Positions 53,190 to 61,934 of a stretch of DNA of 64,000 nucleotides are shown in pieces. The stretch is from PFL25 sp046260155. Its GTDB lineage: Bacteria > Chloroflexota > Anaerolineae > Anaerolineales > UBA4823. Numbering within the stretch: the stretch's first letter is position 1; each line of letters starts with the position of its first letter. The notes beneath the pieces are model-generated. The model saw only the letters and a list, made by a program, of their open reading frames with translations, was not told where the DNA came from and searched no databases. Location: the NCBI GenBank assembly GCA_046260155.1, contig JBJYXV010000063.1:62001-126000 (forward strand). The letters run 5' to 3'. The translations under genes and the position numbers were made by a program.

Positions 53190-53660
53190 TTATAAATCTG
53201 GTTTATAAGAAAAGTTGCTGGCAGAAAATATCTCTTTAAGCTGATCTAATCCCTCGAGAGCTTTCAAGCGCACTTCACCTGCGATGGGTAATGCTTCGAA
53301 TTCTTGCTTGTCAAGAATTACCTGGGCGCCATCCGGGTATACCAGTAAATCCAGTTCGAGATCCCGATAAAATACTGAATCCTGTTCAATCTGCGCGGGA
53401 TAGCACAGGTTGCAATACCATCCTTTTACCTGGCCGTTTCGTCGATCGTGAATTTGATAAATATTGAACCATTCATTTGAGTAGTAAGATTCAATAAACT
53501 TATCACCCCTGCGTAAAATCAACTGATCAACTTGTGTGTCTTCTCGATCGAAATATGCTTCAATCACGATCTTGCTCTTATCCCTCTCGATCAGCTTACC
53601 TGAGTACTTCCAGACATCTCTACCCAAATAATCTTGCTTAAAGATGTTGATAGATTTCAT
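53190..53660 (-). CDS. DUF402-family protein, possible phosphatase, in the thiamine operon
   Basis: A 156-residue protein of the DUF402/FAU-1-type barrel fold. The family pattern is seen: VIEAYFDREDTQ, FIESYYSNEWFNIYQIHD, GWYCNLCYP, and the acidic DLELDLLVYPDGAQVILDKQEF with Asp residues that bind Mg2+ in nucleoside di/triphosphatase members (Ntdp). Its ATG overlaps the stop of the ABC ATPase gene by one base (TAATG), so it belongs to the thiamine operon. A phosphatase acting on thiamine phosphates or nucleotides is an attractive inference but is not shown. Confidence 0.8.
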   Translation of the reverse strand: MKSINIFKQDYLGRDVWKYSGKLIERDKSKIVIEAYFDREDTQVDQLILRRGDKFIESYYSNEWFNIYQIHDRRNGQVKGWYCNLCYPAQIEQDSVFYRDLELDLLVYPDGAQVILDKQEFEALPIAGEVRLKALEGLDQLKEIFSASNFSYKPDL

Positions 53661-54718
53661 TAGATTTGGGATTGGATCTCTGTAATGGGAATAATTCCAG
53701 AAGGGTTGATGGTGAATTGTATGTAATCCCCTTTCTCCGGAATCGTCTCAGTGGTGGGGAAATAGAATTTTAATTCACTATCCAGGGTGGAGATGATCAC
53801 CTGATAGAGATTACCTTGAAATGTCTTCTCAATCACTTTTCCATCTAAAATGAATCCATCCCCACCGTTGAGACTTGCAGCATCAGGACGGATTAGAAGG
53901 GATACCTGACCATTAAGTTCACCATCGAATGGTGTTCGACCAAGAGCGGACTCGATGTACGCCCGGCCAGTTCCTTCTTTAACAATCCCAGGTAATAAAT
54001 TCGATAATCCAAGGAAGCGTGCTACGAAATTAGTTGCAGGATGGTGATAAATTTCCTCCGGGGTTCCTATTTGTTCGATTTTTCCAGCCTTCATCAATAT
54101 CACCCGGTCAGCAATTGAAAATGCTTCTTCTTGATCGTGGGTGACATAAATCGCGGTTTGCTTCATTTCTCTAAGGATGCGTTTTATCTCAACAATGAGA
54201 TACTCACTTAGGGCGCGATCGAGTGAACTCAGGGGTTCGTCTAACATTAATAATCCCGGCTGGGGAGCAATTGATCTTGCGAGAGCAACCCGCTGTTGCT
54301 CTCCCCCTGAGAGAGAGTTTACATCGCGTTCTTTCATTCCCTCGAGCCCGACCAGGTTTAGAGTTTCTGAGACTTTATCCTGGATGTAGCCACGGTCTTT
54401 TTTTTGCATTTTTAAACCAAAGGCTACGTTTTCAAAAACATTCATATGAGGGAAAAGTACATCTTCCTGGAACATCAATCCAAATCCACGCCGGTGAGGG
54501 GGAATATCATTAATTCGAGCGCCCCGCCAGAAAATATCACCATGATCCGTAGATTCTATCCCCGCGATGATCGACAGCAAGGTTGACTTTCCACATCCGC
54601 TTGGTCCCAGGAGCGCGATAATCTCCTCAGGCTTAAGATCAAAAGTGATATCCGAAAGGACCTTTTTTTCCTGGAATGATTTTTCTAAGTCCTTAATCTT
54701 GAGAACCGGTGGAAACAT
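53660..54718 (-). CDS. thiQ: ABC transporter ATP-binding protein, thiamine importer
   Basis: A 352-residue ATPase. Walker A GPSGCGKSTLL, Q-loop in LMFQEDVLFPH, signature LSGGEQQRVALARS, Walker B LLMLDEPLSSLD and the switch His in VTHDQEEAF. A TOBE-like domain follows (about 240-350). It powers import by the fused permease gene 47 bp upstream and the binding protein before it. The set is of the iron/thiamine/spermidine class; thiamine is inferred from the TPP riboswitch and thiamine pyrophosphokinase in the same operon. Confidence 0.9.
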   Translation of the reverse strand: MFPPVLKIKDLEKSFQEKKVLSDITFDLKPEEIIALLGPSGCGKSTLLSIIAGIESTDHGDIFWRGARINDIPPHRRGFGLMFQEDVLFPHMNVFENVAFGLKMQKKDRGYIQDKVSETLNLVGLEGMKERDVNSLSGGEQQRVALARSIAPQPGLLMLDEPLSSLDRALSEYLIVEIKRILREMKQTAIYVTHDQEEAFSIADRVILMKAGKIEQIGTPEEIYHHPATNFVARFLGLSNLLPGIVKEGTGRAYIESALGRTPFDGELNGQVSLLIRPDAASLNGGDGFILDGKVIEKTFQGNLYQVIISTLDSELKFYFPTTETIPEKGDYIQFTINPSGIIPITEIQSQI

Positions 54719-54765
54719 AGGGTTATGGACCTGTATCCTCGGGTGGAAATAGATTAATTTATCGT

Positions 54766-56493
54766 TTAAAACTCACCGATTTGAGCTATTCGCAACCGTT
54801 CAATGATGATTATCCCTGCTGCAGCTACTGCCATTAGAATTGTACTCAGTGCCATTGCCTGGCCATAATTCGTCGCGCCTGGCTGTGAAATAAACCGGTA
54901 AATCATCAACGGTATGGTGGGATATTCTGGGCGAGCAATTAAAGCGGTGGCACCGAATTCTCCCAATGAGATGGTGAAGGCGAATGTTCCGGCGATGATA
55001 ATTGCTCTCCCCACCAGCGGTAAATCCACAGCATGAAAAACCTGGAATGGAGATGCACCCAGAATCCCTGCAGCCTGCCGGAGGCGTGGGTTAATACTGC
55101 GCAGAGAGGGGGTGAGACTTCTCACCACGAATGGAAAGGCGACCAGGGTATGCGCTAAAGGGATCAAAATAGGCGAAGCCCGGAGGTTCAATGGTGGCAG
55201 GTTTAAAGCCACGATGAAGCCAAGACCCATTGTTACTGCAGACGTACCCAGTGGTAGCATCAGAACAGGATCGAGCAGGCGGTTGAAGAATGAGTCGGAA
55301 TAGCGAGTCAGTGCCCAGGATGCTGGCATGCCAATTGCCAAGGTGAGGATCACTGCTATTGACGCATAGACTAAGGAATTGCGAACAGCGATTAAGGGAG
55401 GGACAAAGAAAAACGATTCACGACGGTTAATCGAAAGCTGGCGGTAATTATCAAGCGTGAATCCAACAGAACGAGAAGTCCGTTCACCGCGTCCTAGGCC
55501 CGGGTTGGTGAAAGATTTTATGGAGAGCGCCAATAATGGTGAAATTAGCAGGGAGAATAGAAAAAGAATAAGGATGCCCGCAAAAAGCCGTTGTCTCCAG
55601 GTTGTGATCCGTTTCTGAGTAAAACTACGTGCTCGCAGCTGGATCGGTTGGGACATGCTGCGGTTTAAATGAGTATAAATGACCGTCATTACCAGGGTAG
55701 AAGTCAACTGCAGGATCGAAAGCACCGCAGCCAAGGGCAAATTAAAGAAGCTGATCGTTTGGTTGTAAATTTCCACCTCTAAGTTGGCAAATTTTGGTCC
55801 ACCGAGAATTAAAATCACGCCAAAAGATGTGAAATTGAAAATAAATACCAGCAAGGCTGCTGCAGTAATTGCCTGACCTAAGATTGGTAATGTGACTTTG
55901 AAGAAGGCGGTTATGGGGGTGGCACCTAAAGTTCTGGCAGCTTGGTCCAGCCGGGGGTCAATATGTGACCAGAAATCACCGACCATGCGAAGGATTATGG
56001 TCGTATTATAAAAAATGTGGGCGAGCAGTATGGCATAGATGGTATTTGTGAATTGAATTGGGGGTGCTTCCAGGCTAAATATCTGTACTAGGGCGTTATT
56101 GACGAATCCGGTTGGACCCAACAATGCATAAAAGGCAGCTGCTACGACAACGGTTGGCAGTACAAAGGGAATGACAGTCAGCGCCTGGAGAATTGATTTG
56201 CCTCGAAAATTAAAGCGAGCAAAGAGATACGCTCCAGGTAATCCAATGGCTAAGCATAATAATGTAGAAAGAGCTGCTTGCCAGATCGTGAACCAAAATA
56301 CTTGGCGAATGGATGGTGAATTAAGAGCTTCGAGAAAGGGTGTGAGAATGCCTGAACTTTGCCGTTCAAAACTAAGTTTTAGGATACTCGAAAGTGGGTA
56401 AAAGTAGAAAATGAACAGGAATGTGAGCGGCAATAACCATAATAAACCAAGCGGAACAATCCGTCTTAAGTAACTATTCCAAATCTGAAGCAT
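54766..56493 (-). CDS. thiP: ABC transporter permease, fused two-unit type, thiamine importer
   Basis: A 575-residue protein with about 12 membrane helices, two permease units in one chain as in ThiP/FbpB. Each unit has an EAA-like loop: DQAARTLGATPITAFFKVTLP and RLRQAAGILGASPFQVFHAVDLP, the contact sites for the ATPase. It forms the channel for substrate from the binding protein. Order in the operon is thiN, binding protein, permease, ATPase, DUF402. Confidence 0.9.
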   Translation of the reverse strand: MLQIWNSYLRRIVPLGLLWLLPLTFLFIFYFYPLSSILKLSFERQSSGILTPFLEALNSPSIRQVFWFTIWQAALSTLLCLAIGLPGAYLFARFNFRGKSILQALTVIPFVLPTVVVAAAFYALLGPTGFVNNALVQIFSLEAPPIQFTNTIYAILLAHIFYNTTIILRMVGDFWSHIDPRLDQAARTLGATPITAFFKVTLPILGQAITAAALLVFIFNFTSFGVILILGGPKFANLEVEIYNQTISFFNLPLAAVLSILQLTSTLVMTVIYTHLNRSMSQPIQLRARSFTQKRITTWRQRLFAGILILFLFSLLISPLLALSIKSFTNPGLGRGERTSRSVGFTLDNYRQLSINRRESFFFVPPLIAVRNSLVYASIAVILTLAIGMPASWALTRYSDSFFNRLLDPVLMLPLGTSAVTMGLGFIVALNLPPLNLRASPILIPLAHTLVAFPFVVRSLTPSLRSINPRLRQAAGILGASPFQVFHAVDLPLVGRAIIIAGTFAFTISLGEFGATALIARPEYPTIPLMIYRFISQPGATNYGQAMALSTILMAVAAAGIIIIERLRIAQIGEF

Positions 56494-56503
56494 GCTGATT
56501 AGG

Positions 56504-57574
56504 CTACCTTAATACCAGCTGGGTCCATTGATTGATCCACTCTTCACGGAATTCTGCGATATCCTCGGAACTGACGATTGCCGGATGCTCTGGAATAGCC
56601 AGATGCTCAGTAAATACTTGATCAAGCACAGCCTGCTCATTAACCGGAAAAACAAACATCTGCAGTGGTATATCTTCCTGAAATTCAGGTGAAAGCATGA
56701 AATCAATCCATTGTTCCGCTAGAGCTCGATTCTGGGTACCTTTCAGGATGCCAACAAATTCAATTTGCCTGAAACAGTCACCATCACCAACGATTGCTGC
56801 GGTTGGGGGTTCTGAATCAGGCGTAGCGGAATAAATAACCTCAAATGCAGGGCTGGAACTATAGGATACAGCCAGGGGGCGCTGCCCTCCAGAGATACTA
56901 AATTCCTGGTTATAAGCAACTTCCCAATCATTTACTACGAGGACATGATTGTTGACGAGTCCCTGCCAGTAATTTAAATACCCTGGGTCTCCATACCGAC
57001 CTATCGTGGTCAGCAGGAAAGCCAGACCTGGTGAAGAGGTAGCTGGGTTTTCCACCACCAGCATATCGCTGAACCCGGGATCAAGCAGATCATCAAGGGA
57101 TTGCGGCACGGGGAGATTGTGTTTCTGGAAATAACCCCGGTCATAATTAATGCAAACATCTCCATAATCTACTGGCAGAACACGATATTTTGAATCCAGC
57201 TCAAAATTATCGTCAATTGCGGATAGCCATGGGGAGGGGTAGGATTCAAAAATATCTTTCTGCAGCGCTCTGCTGAGGAAAGTATTATCGACTCCGTACA
57301 GCACATCTGCCAAAGGATTATCTTTAGTGAGAATTGCCTTGTTAATCGTGGTCCCGGCATCCCCAGATTTGAGAAATCGAACTTCGACGCCGTGATCGGT
57401 CTGGAACTTCTCGAGCAGCTGTTCTGAAATCGAAAATGAATCATGGGTCATTACCGTTAGGGTGCGGGCCTCGTCTCCCTGGTTAGTGTAGATGTTAGAT
57501 TCTGACTCGCAGGCTGAGAGTGTCAAAGCGCTCAAGACAATTACTATTAATTGGATTGAACTTGTTATTTTCAT
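56504..57574 (-). CDS. thiB: thiamine-type ABC transporter substrate-binding lipoprotein
   Basis: 356 residues from the ATG at 57574, which has AGGA 8 nt upstream and starts 4 bases after the stop of thiN; the ATG at 57598 overlaps thiN and is less likely. The lipoprotein signal ends in LSAC. The mature part is a type 2 periplasmic-binding-protein fold: LTVMTHDSFSISEQLLEKFQ, VLYGVDNTFLSRAL, VDYGDVCINYDRGYF, NPATSSPGLAFLL and GDGDCFRQIEFVGILKG. This matches the TbpA/ThiB family. It captures thiamine outside the membrane. Confidence 0.92.
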   Translation of the reverse strand: MKITSSIQLIVIVLSALTLSACESESNIYTNQGDEARTLTVMTHDSFSISEQLLEKFQTDHGVEVRFLKSGDAGTTINKAILTKDNPLADVLYGVDNTFLSRALQKDIFESYPSPWLSAIDDNFELDSKYRVLPVDYGDVCINYDRGYFQKHNLPVPQSLDDLLDPGFSDMLVVENPATSSPGLAFLLTTIGRYGDPGYLNYWQGLVNNHVLVVNDWEVAYNQEFSISGGQRPLAVSYSSSPAFEVIYSATPDSEPPTAAIVGDGDCFRQIEFVGILKGTQNRALAEQWIDFMLSPEFQEDIPLQMFVFPVNEQAVLDQVFTEHLAIPEHPAIVSSEDIAEFREEWINQWTQLVLR

Positions 57575-57578
57575 TACC

Positions 57579-58241
57579 TTATTCCTGGCGAGTGACATTC
57601 ACCATCTCCCGATGGACCAAAAGCAAGGTTCCAACTCCAATTTTTACCTGTCCAGAGTGCTCAAGCAACTCATTAGAAACACTGAGCGTACTGCCTATGC
57701 TGAGAACTGCTCCATCTAGTTTCCAGCGCAATCCCTCTGTTGAAACACCTCGTACTTTTTCGGAAAGGGGAATCAGGGAGATAATATCTCCAGGATTTCC
57801 TGTAAAAGAAATTGTGTTCCCATTTCTAAGCACATAGGCGATATCAGGTTCATCAACAACCACCAGGGATAATGGTTCCCAATCATCCCTGGCCAATAAC
57901 AGTAGGTTGGACAGGCTGAGATCGAGTCGACCTCCAAGAACACCGTAGAAATGAACCTCATTTACTCTTTGCTGGTAAGCGAAGCTGAGCGCTAATTCTA
58001 AGTCGGTTTGATCTTTATCCTTTGGATAGATGATAAATTTTACTTCCCGATCCTTCAATAAGTTGTGTAATTCATCTGAGATTGAATCCAAATCACCGAT
58101 GACAACTGCTGGAGTGATATTTAACTCGTGGCAGTGATTCGCACCCCCATCCGCTGCAATTATTAAATCACCATCCCGCAGATTGGATTGAATCCTTGAA
58201 GGATTTTTTATTATTCCATTTGCAAAAATTAATGCCCGCAA
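57579..58241 (-). CDS. thiN: thiamine pyrophosphokinase
   Basis: A 220-residue enzyme. TPK motifs: RALIFANG at the very start, DLIIAADGGANHCHEL, VVIGDLDSI and YPKDKDQTDLELALSFA. It transfers pyrophosphate from ATP to thiamine. The start codon is TTG at 58241; no ATG exists near the conserved N-terminus. The AGGAGG ribosome site (58252-58247) is inside the 3' arm of the riboswitch hairpin and the TTG overlaps the U-run, so translation and transcription are tied to TPP. First gene of the operon. Confidence 0.96.
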   Translation of the reverse strand: MRALIFANGIIKNPSRIQSNLRDGDLIIAADGGANHCHELNITPAVVIGDLDSISDELHNLLKDREVKFIIYPKDKDQTDLELALSFAYQQRVNEVHFYGVLGGRLDLSLSNLLLLARDDWEPLSLVVVDEPDIAYVLRNGNTISFTGNPGDIISLIPLSEKVRGVSTEGLRWKLDGAVLSIGSTLSVSNELLEHSGQVKIGVGTLLLVHREMVNVTRQE

Positions 58242-58270
58242 AAAAACCTCCTTCTGGGCGGAGGAGGTTT
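58240..58270 (-). terminator. TPP riboswitch expression platform: terminator that also hides the ribosome site
   Basis: AAACCTCCT (58270-58262) pairs with AGGAGGTTT (58252-58244), then a run of seven U (58246-58240). The AGGAGG of the 3' arm is the thiN ribosome site, and the TTG start begins at 58241. Confidence 0.88.
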
Positions 58271-58284
58271 CTTTATTGATTTCT

Positions 58285-58378
58285 TAATGCATTCCCTCCG
58301 CCGGTATGATCCGGATCAGGTTCGTGGGTCGAGAGCTTCTCGCTCTCCTCTCAGTCTGGAATTTCAGACTCCCCAAGC
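58285..58378 (-). promoter_or_regulatory. TPP riboswitch (THI element) aptamer
   Basis: On the minus strand the conserved parts are in order: GGGGAGTCTG, CTGAGAGGAGAGC, ACCTGATCCGGATCATACCG and GCGGAGGGAATG. These make up the two helical arms that bind TPP. It controls the thiamine pyrophosphokinase-importer operon through the hairpin at 58240-58270. Confidence 0.97.
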
Positions 58379-58398
58379 AAAGCGTATTCGTTTATTAG

Positions 58399-58427
58399 AG
58401 TATAAGCTGGCTCAATCGCGTTGTCAA
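58399..58427 (-). promoter_or_regulatory. promoter of the thiamine operon
   Basis: TTGACA (58427-58422), 17-bp spacer, TATACT (58404-58399) on the minus strand, directly upstream of the riboswitch and a few bases after the stop of the alpha/beta hydrolase gene. Confidence 0.9.
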
Positions 58428-58434
58428 GAAATAC

Positions 58435-59223
58435 TCAACGCACTTTTCTTCTCCAAATTTCTTTCACCGCCATTTGACTGGGATCATCCCCGGGAGGTAG
58501 GTTAATAAAATCAGTAAGCAAACGATTAAATTTTCCTGGCTCATCAAGCATTGGATAATGACCAGATCCTTCGAATAATTGGAAATTTGAAAGTCCGGGT
58601 AATAAATTGAATTGCTCAACTCCAGGACTACCGATTGCCCGATCATTTTTTCCGTATACCCATAAGGAAGGTACCGATAATCGATTGATCAATTGGCGCC
58701 AATCAACCTCCCTGAATTCATCAAGAGATTTCGAGATCGCACTCTGATCGGCTTTTTCCGCATCCTCCTGAGAATTTCTGAACATTGGATCATTACCAAA
58801 CAACCAACTTGCAGAGTCAACCGGAGACTGGGATGCTAACCGTGAATCCGTAGTTTGTATTCCCATGGGAAAACTTACGACCATCATTCTCTCAACAATA
58901 TTTGTGAAATCAGCTGCGAAATATATGCCGATGATACTGCCCAAACCATGGCCCACAAGGGTTATCCTGTTTATACCCATTTGCCTGATAAAACCGGCGA
59001 GGAGGTCAACCTGGCGTTCTAGGGAATATCTAATAGCATTTTTATTACTTGCGCCAAAACCCCAAAAATCGATCGCATAGGCGCGAAATCTGGAGGAGGT
59101 AAATTGCATACTTGGAACCCAGTACCGCCAGGAACCAATCCAGCTATGTAAAAAAATTACTGGTTTTCCATGACCTAACACTTCATAATGGACGAGCCCA
59201 TCATCATGAATTATCGCACTCAT
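58435..59223 (-). CDS. alpha/beta hydrolase-fold protein without the nucleophile Ser
   Basis: A 262-residue alpha/beta hydrolase. HSWIGSWRYW (oxyanion HxW region), AIDFWGFGAS, the nucleophile elbow VGHGLGS (91-96: G-H-G93-L-G-S), the acid Asp194 in VYGKNDRAIG and His222 in GSGHYPMLDEP. The position of the nucleophile Ser (usually GHSMG) is Gly93, so normal hydrolysis is unlikely unless Ser96 takes part. Close family by outline is the soluble epoxide hydrolase/haloalkane dehalogenase-type lipase group. Possible roles are a non-catalytic binding protein or another chemistry. It is immediately upstream of the thiamine promoter. Confidence 0.86.
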   Translation of the reverse strand: MSAIIHDDGLVHYEVLGHGKPVIFLHSWIGSWRYWVPSMQFTSSRFRAYAIDFWGFGASNKNAIRYSLERQVDLLAGFIRQMGINRITLVGHGLGSIIGIYFAADFTNIVERMMVVSFPMGIQTTDSRLASQSPVDSASWLFGNDPMFRNSQEDAEKADQSAISKSLDEFREVDWRQLINRLSVPSLWVYGKNDRAIGSPGVEQFNLLPGLSNFQLFEGSGHYPMLDEPGKFNRLLTDFINLPPGDDPSQMAVKEIWRRKVR

Positions 59224-59260
59224 AGCGTCTATTTAATACCCGCCACCAAAATCAGCACAA

Positions 59261-59656
59261 TCATAGAGAGATTAAATTCTCTCCATCAGATTGGTTGTTG
59301 AGTATCTCAAGTAAACGGTTAAGCAGTTGATCTGGTGCAAATGGTTTCAGGATGTAGTCAACAGCTCCAGAATCGTAGCCATTCTTTATCTCAGACTCCT
59401 GTCCTTTTGCCGAGAGAAATACCACCGGGATATGTTTTGTTTCCTGGTTCGATTTTATCTTTATACAAACCTCGTATCCTGACATGCCTGGCATACGAAC
59501 ATCCAGCAATGCAAGATTCGGCTGTTCTCTCTTGGTCATTTCCCACGCCTCGGATCCATTCGAAGCTGAGATCACCTCGTATCCACCGTATTGAAGTGTA
59601 AATTGGATCAACTCTAAGATATCGCGTTCATCCTCAGCGATTAATATCTTGAACAT
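59261..59656 (-). CDS. single-domain response regulator (CheY-like)
   Basis: 131 residues from the ATG at 59656, where the conserved MFKILIAEDERDIL begins; the frame runs further up inside the kinase gene but without conservation. The receiver signature has EDERD acids, phospho-acceptor Asp in LALLDVRMPGMSG, the Thr/Ser site in VVFLSAKGQ and Lys in YILKPF. No output domain. The 5' end overlaps the kinase gene by 23 nt, so it is the likely phosphate receiver of the kinase or a relay protein. Confidence 0.9.
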   Translation of the reverse strand: MFKILIAEDERDILELIQFTLQYGGYEVISASNGSEAWEMTKREQPNLALLDVRMPGMSGYEVCIKIKSNQETKHIPVVFLSAKGQESEIKNGYDSGAVDYILKPFAPDQLLNRLLEILNNQSDGENLISL

Positions 59657-61931
59657 ATTCCTCGCGCATATTGATGGCATGTTTAGAATGATCATAGATT
59701 GGTAGGGTGAATGAAAATGTACTGCCTTCACCTTCAATACCGCTGGATTGAACCCAAACGCGACCATGGTGCATATTGATCAGCTTGGCAACGATGCTCA
59801 AGCCTAATCCAGTTCCTGCAGTAGCGATAACCATGTGGTTATCACCTCGGTAGAAGCGGTCGAATATCCTTTCCTGTTCTTTCGGGGGGATTCCGACGCC
59901 ATTATCGTTAATATCAATTTGAATTTCTTCTCCAACCCGAAAGGCAATCAGGTTCACCTCTCCATTTTCCAGAGTATAGTGGAATGCGTTACCCAGTAAA
60001 TTGATCAAGATTTGGCGAATTCGCTCAGGATCACCATTGATGGGTGGTAAATCATTAGGTATCTGGATATTGAATTGCATGGATTTATTCTCGGCAACGG
60101 TCAATCGATTAATTTCCAGCATTACATCATCAACAATCTCCTTAACATCCAGGGAGCGTTTGACCAAGCTGACCTGGCCCGCCTCAATGCGGGATAGGTC
60201 CAGAAGATCATTCACCAGGATGGTTAACCGTTCTGTATTTTGTTGGACGACTTCAAGGAATTTCTTTTGCTGTTCTGATAACACTCCCGCCACCCCCATC
60301 AGCAAAATATCTACATAGCCTTTAATGGAAGTCATCGGAGTACGCAATTCGTGGCTTACTGTAGCCACAAATTCGGATTTCAAACGATCGATCTCGATTA
60401 GATGGGTGATATCTCTAAAAACTGAGACAGTACCAAAGAATTCACCATTGTTGATAACAGGAGCCAGGTTGACGGATAGCACATTGCCATTCTCCAATCC
60501 AACCTGTTCGGTAAATGTTTTAAGCGGATTGATCGCATCAGGATTCTGGGTCCAGTCATTAATCATATCCATCCAAGTTAATGCGACATCTTCGAACAAC
60601 TCACTGAAGTGCTGAATAGGTCTTCCGACAAGTTCAGCTCTTTTCATTCCAAGCATGTTCTCTGCTGAATGGTTGAAGAGAGTGATCTCTCCATCTTGAT
60701 CCGTGACCAGCACACCATCAGCAATCGCTTCGAGGATAGACCGCGATCGACTCGTTTCTACCCTTTGATCCCTGAGTAATGCACCTAATTCCTCCTTTTG
60801 GTTGAGGGTAAGATGAAAAAGCTCTGCGTTCTTGATTGCCACTGCCATCTGATTTGCCGCAGCTTGAATTAAATCGAGTTGCGCTTCGGAAAATTTCCCG
60901 GTCTCTGGATAATAGAGCAGCAAAACCCCGAGCAATTGGTCACCCATGATGATGGGAGCACCTACAGCACTGCGGTGGTGATACCAATTGTTCGGGAGTT
61001 GGATCCAGCGATCATCCTCCAGGACATCCTTGATCAATACTGACTTTCTATTTGCGATAATCCATCCGACCAGTCCCTGGTTAATATTTAACGCAGACTG
61101 CATACCACCGGGAGGCAGTGGATTCGAGTACCCGACAGTTGCTAAATGGCGTAATTTTCTATTGTCCGATTGAAGCACCATGCAGGTAGCGTGACTCGCA
61201 CCAATAACTTCATTAAGGACTTCTAAAGTCCGTTGAAGGATTTTTTCAAAATCCAGGCTTGAAGATAATTCTGTCATGATGCGCAATAATGTCTCAGTGC
61301 GCTGGTGTTCCTGACTCAGCTGTTTTGTCTTGAGCTGGTATTTTTTATCAAGTTCATTCGTCAAGCTTGAAGTCGGAATTCTCCTCGAATCCAAATTAAT
61401 ATCAAGTTGATCCTCTACTCCAGTAATGGTTGGAGAATAGACGGTACCACGAATGAGGCTGGCTGCTGGTTCTTTGGAATAGAATTTGTTATTGGTTTGA
61501 GAGTTATTCCCCTTATCTTGGAATGTCACTAACATGTGGGGGTATGAATTATGAGGAACTTTATATGATTTTCCTTCGATTAATCTATCCCCAACATTCA
61601 ACCGTGCTTTTCCTTCCTGCGAACATAAGGCAAAAAATGACTCTTTTGGAGTCAGCAGGGATGCGAACAATTCTAAGCTGGTTTTATCACCATTCAAATT
61701 GAAGAATTCCTTGATGCTAGGACTTGAATACGCAATCTTCCCACCCTGCGTTACCAGGAAATATGCTTCATAATGGTTTGGTAAGTGGAGGGGAAGCTGA
61801 ATACTTCGCAAGTGGATTGAATTTTGGCTGGTTTTCCGGAAATAATCAATAAATTGGGAAACCAGGAAATACCCAAGCATCCCCGAAAAGAGCAGTATTG
61901 CACTTAAACTCAAGCCATTTAACTCGATCAT
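59634..61931 (-). CDS. sensor histidine kinase with GAF and PAS domains
   Basis: A 765-residue protein. N-terminal membrane helix (about 5-25), a PAS-like region (about 45-125), coiled coil (about 195-225), GAF domain (about 225-375: MTELSSSLDFEKILQRTLEVL...GLVGWIIANRKSVLIKDV), PAS (about 400-510: ILEAIADGVLVTDQDGEI), then HisKA with the phosphorylated His in VATVSHELRTPMTSIKGY and the ATPase with N box LLGNAFHYT, G1 DNGVGIPPKEQERIFDRFYRG and G2 GTGLGLSIVAKLI. It senses a cytosolic or membrane cue and phosphorylates the receivers next to it. Confidence 0.95.
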   Translation of the reverse strand: MIELNGLSLSAILLFSGMLGYFLVSQFIDYFRKTSQNSIHLRSIQLPLHLPNHYEAYFLVTQGGKIAYSSPSIKEFFNLNGDKTSLELFASLLTPKESFFALCSQEGKARLNVGDRLIEGKSYKVPHNSYPHMLVTFQDKGNNSQTNNKFYSKEPAASLIRGTVYSPTITGVEDQLDINLDSRRIPTSSLTNELDKKYQLKTKQLSQEHQRTETLLRIMTELSSSLDFEKILQRTLEVLNEVIGASHATCMVLQSDNRKLRHLATVGYSNPLPPGGMQSALNINQGLVGWIIANRKSVLIKDVLEDDRWIQLPNNWYHHRSAVGAPIIMGDQLLGVLLLYYPETGKFSEAQLDLIQAAANQMAVAIKNAELFHLTLNQKEELGALLRDQRVETSRSRSILEAIADGVLVTDQDGEITLFNHSAENMLGMKRAELVGRPIQHFSELFEDVALTWMDMINDWTQNPDAINPLKTFTEQVGLENGNVLSVNLAPVINNGEFFGTVSVFRDITHLIEIDRLKSEFVATVSHELRTPMTSIKGYVDILLMGVAGVLSEQQKKFLEVVQQNTERLTILVNDLLDLSRIEAGQVSLVKRSLDVKEIVDDVMLEINRLTVAENKSMQFNIQIPNDLPPINGDPERIRQILINLLGNAFHYTLENGEVNLIAFRVGEEIQIDINDNGVGIPPKEQERIFDRFYRGDNHMVIATAGTGLGLSIVAKLINMHHGRVWVQSSGIEGEGSTFSFTLPIYDHSKHAINMREEYVQDINR

Positions 61932-61934
61932 TTG

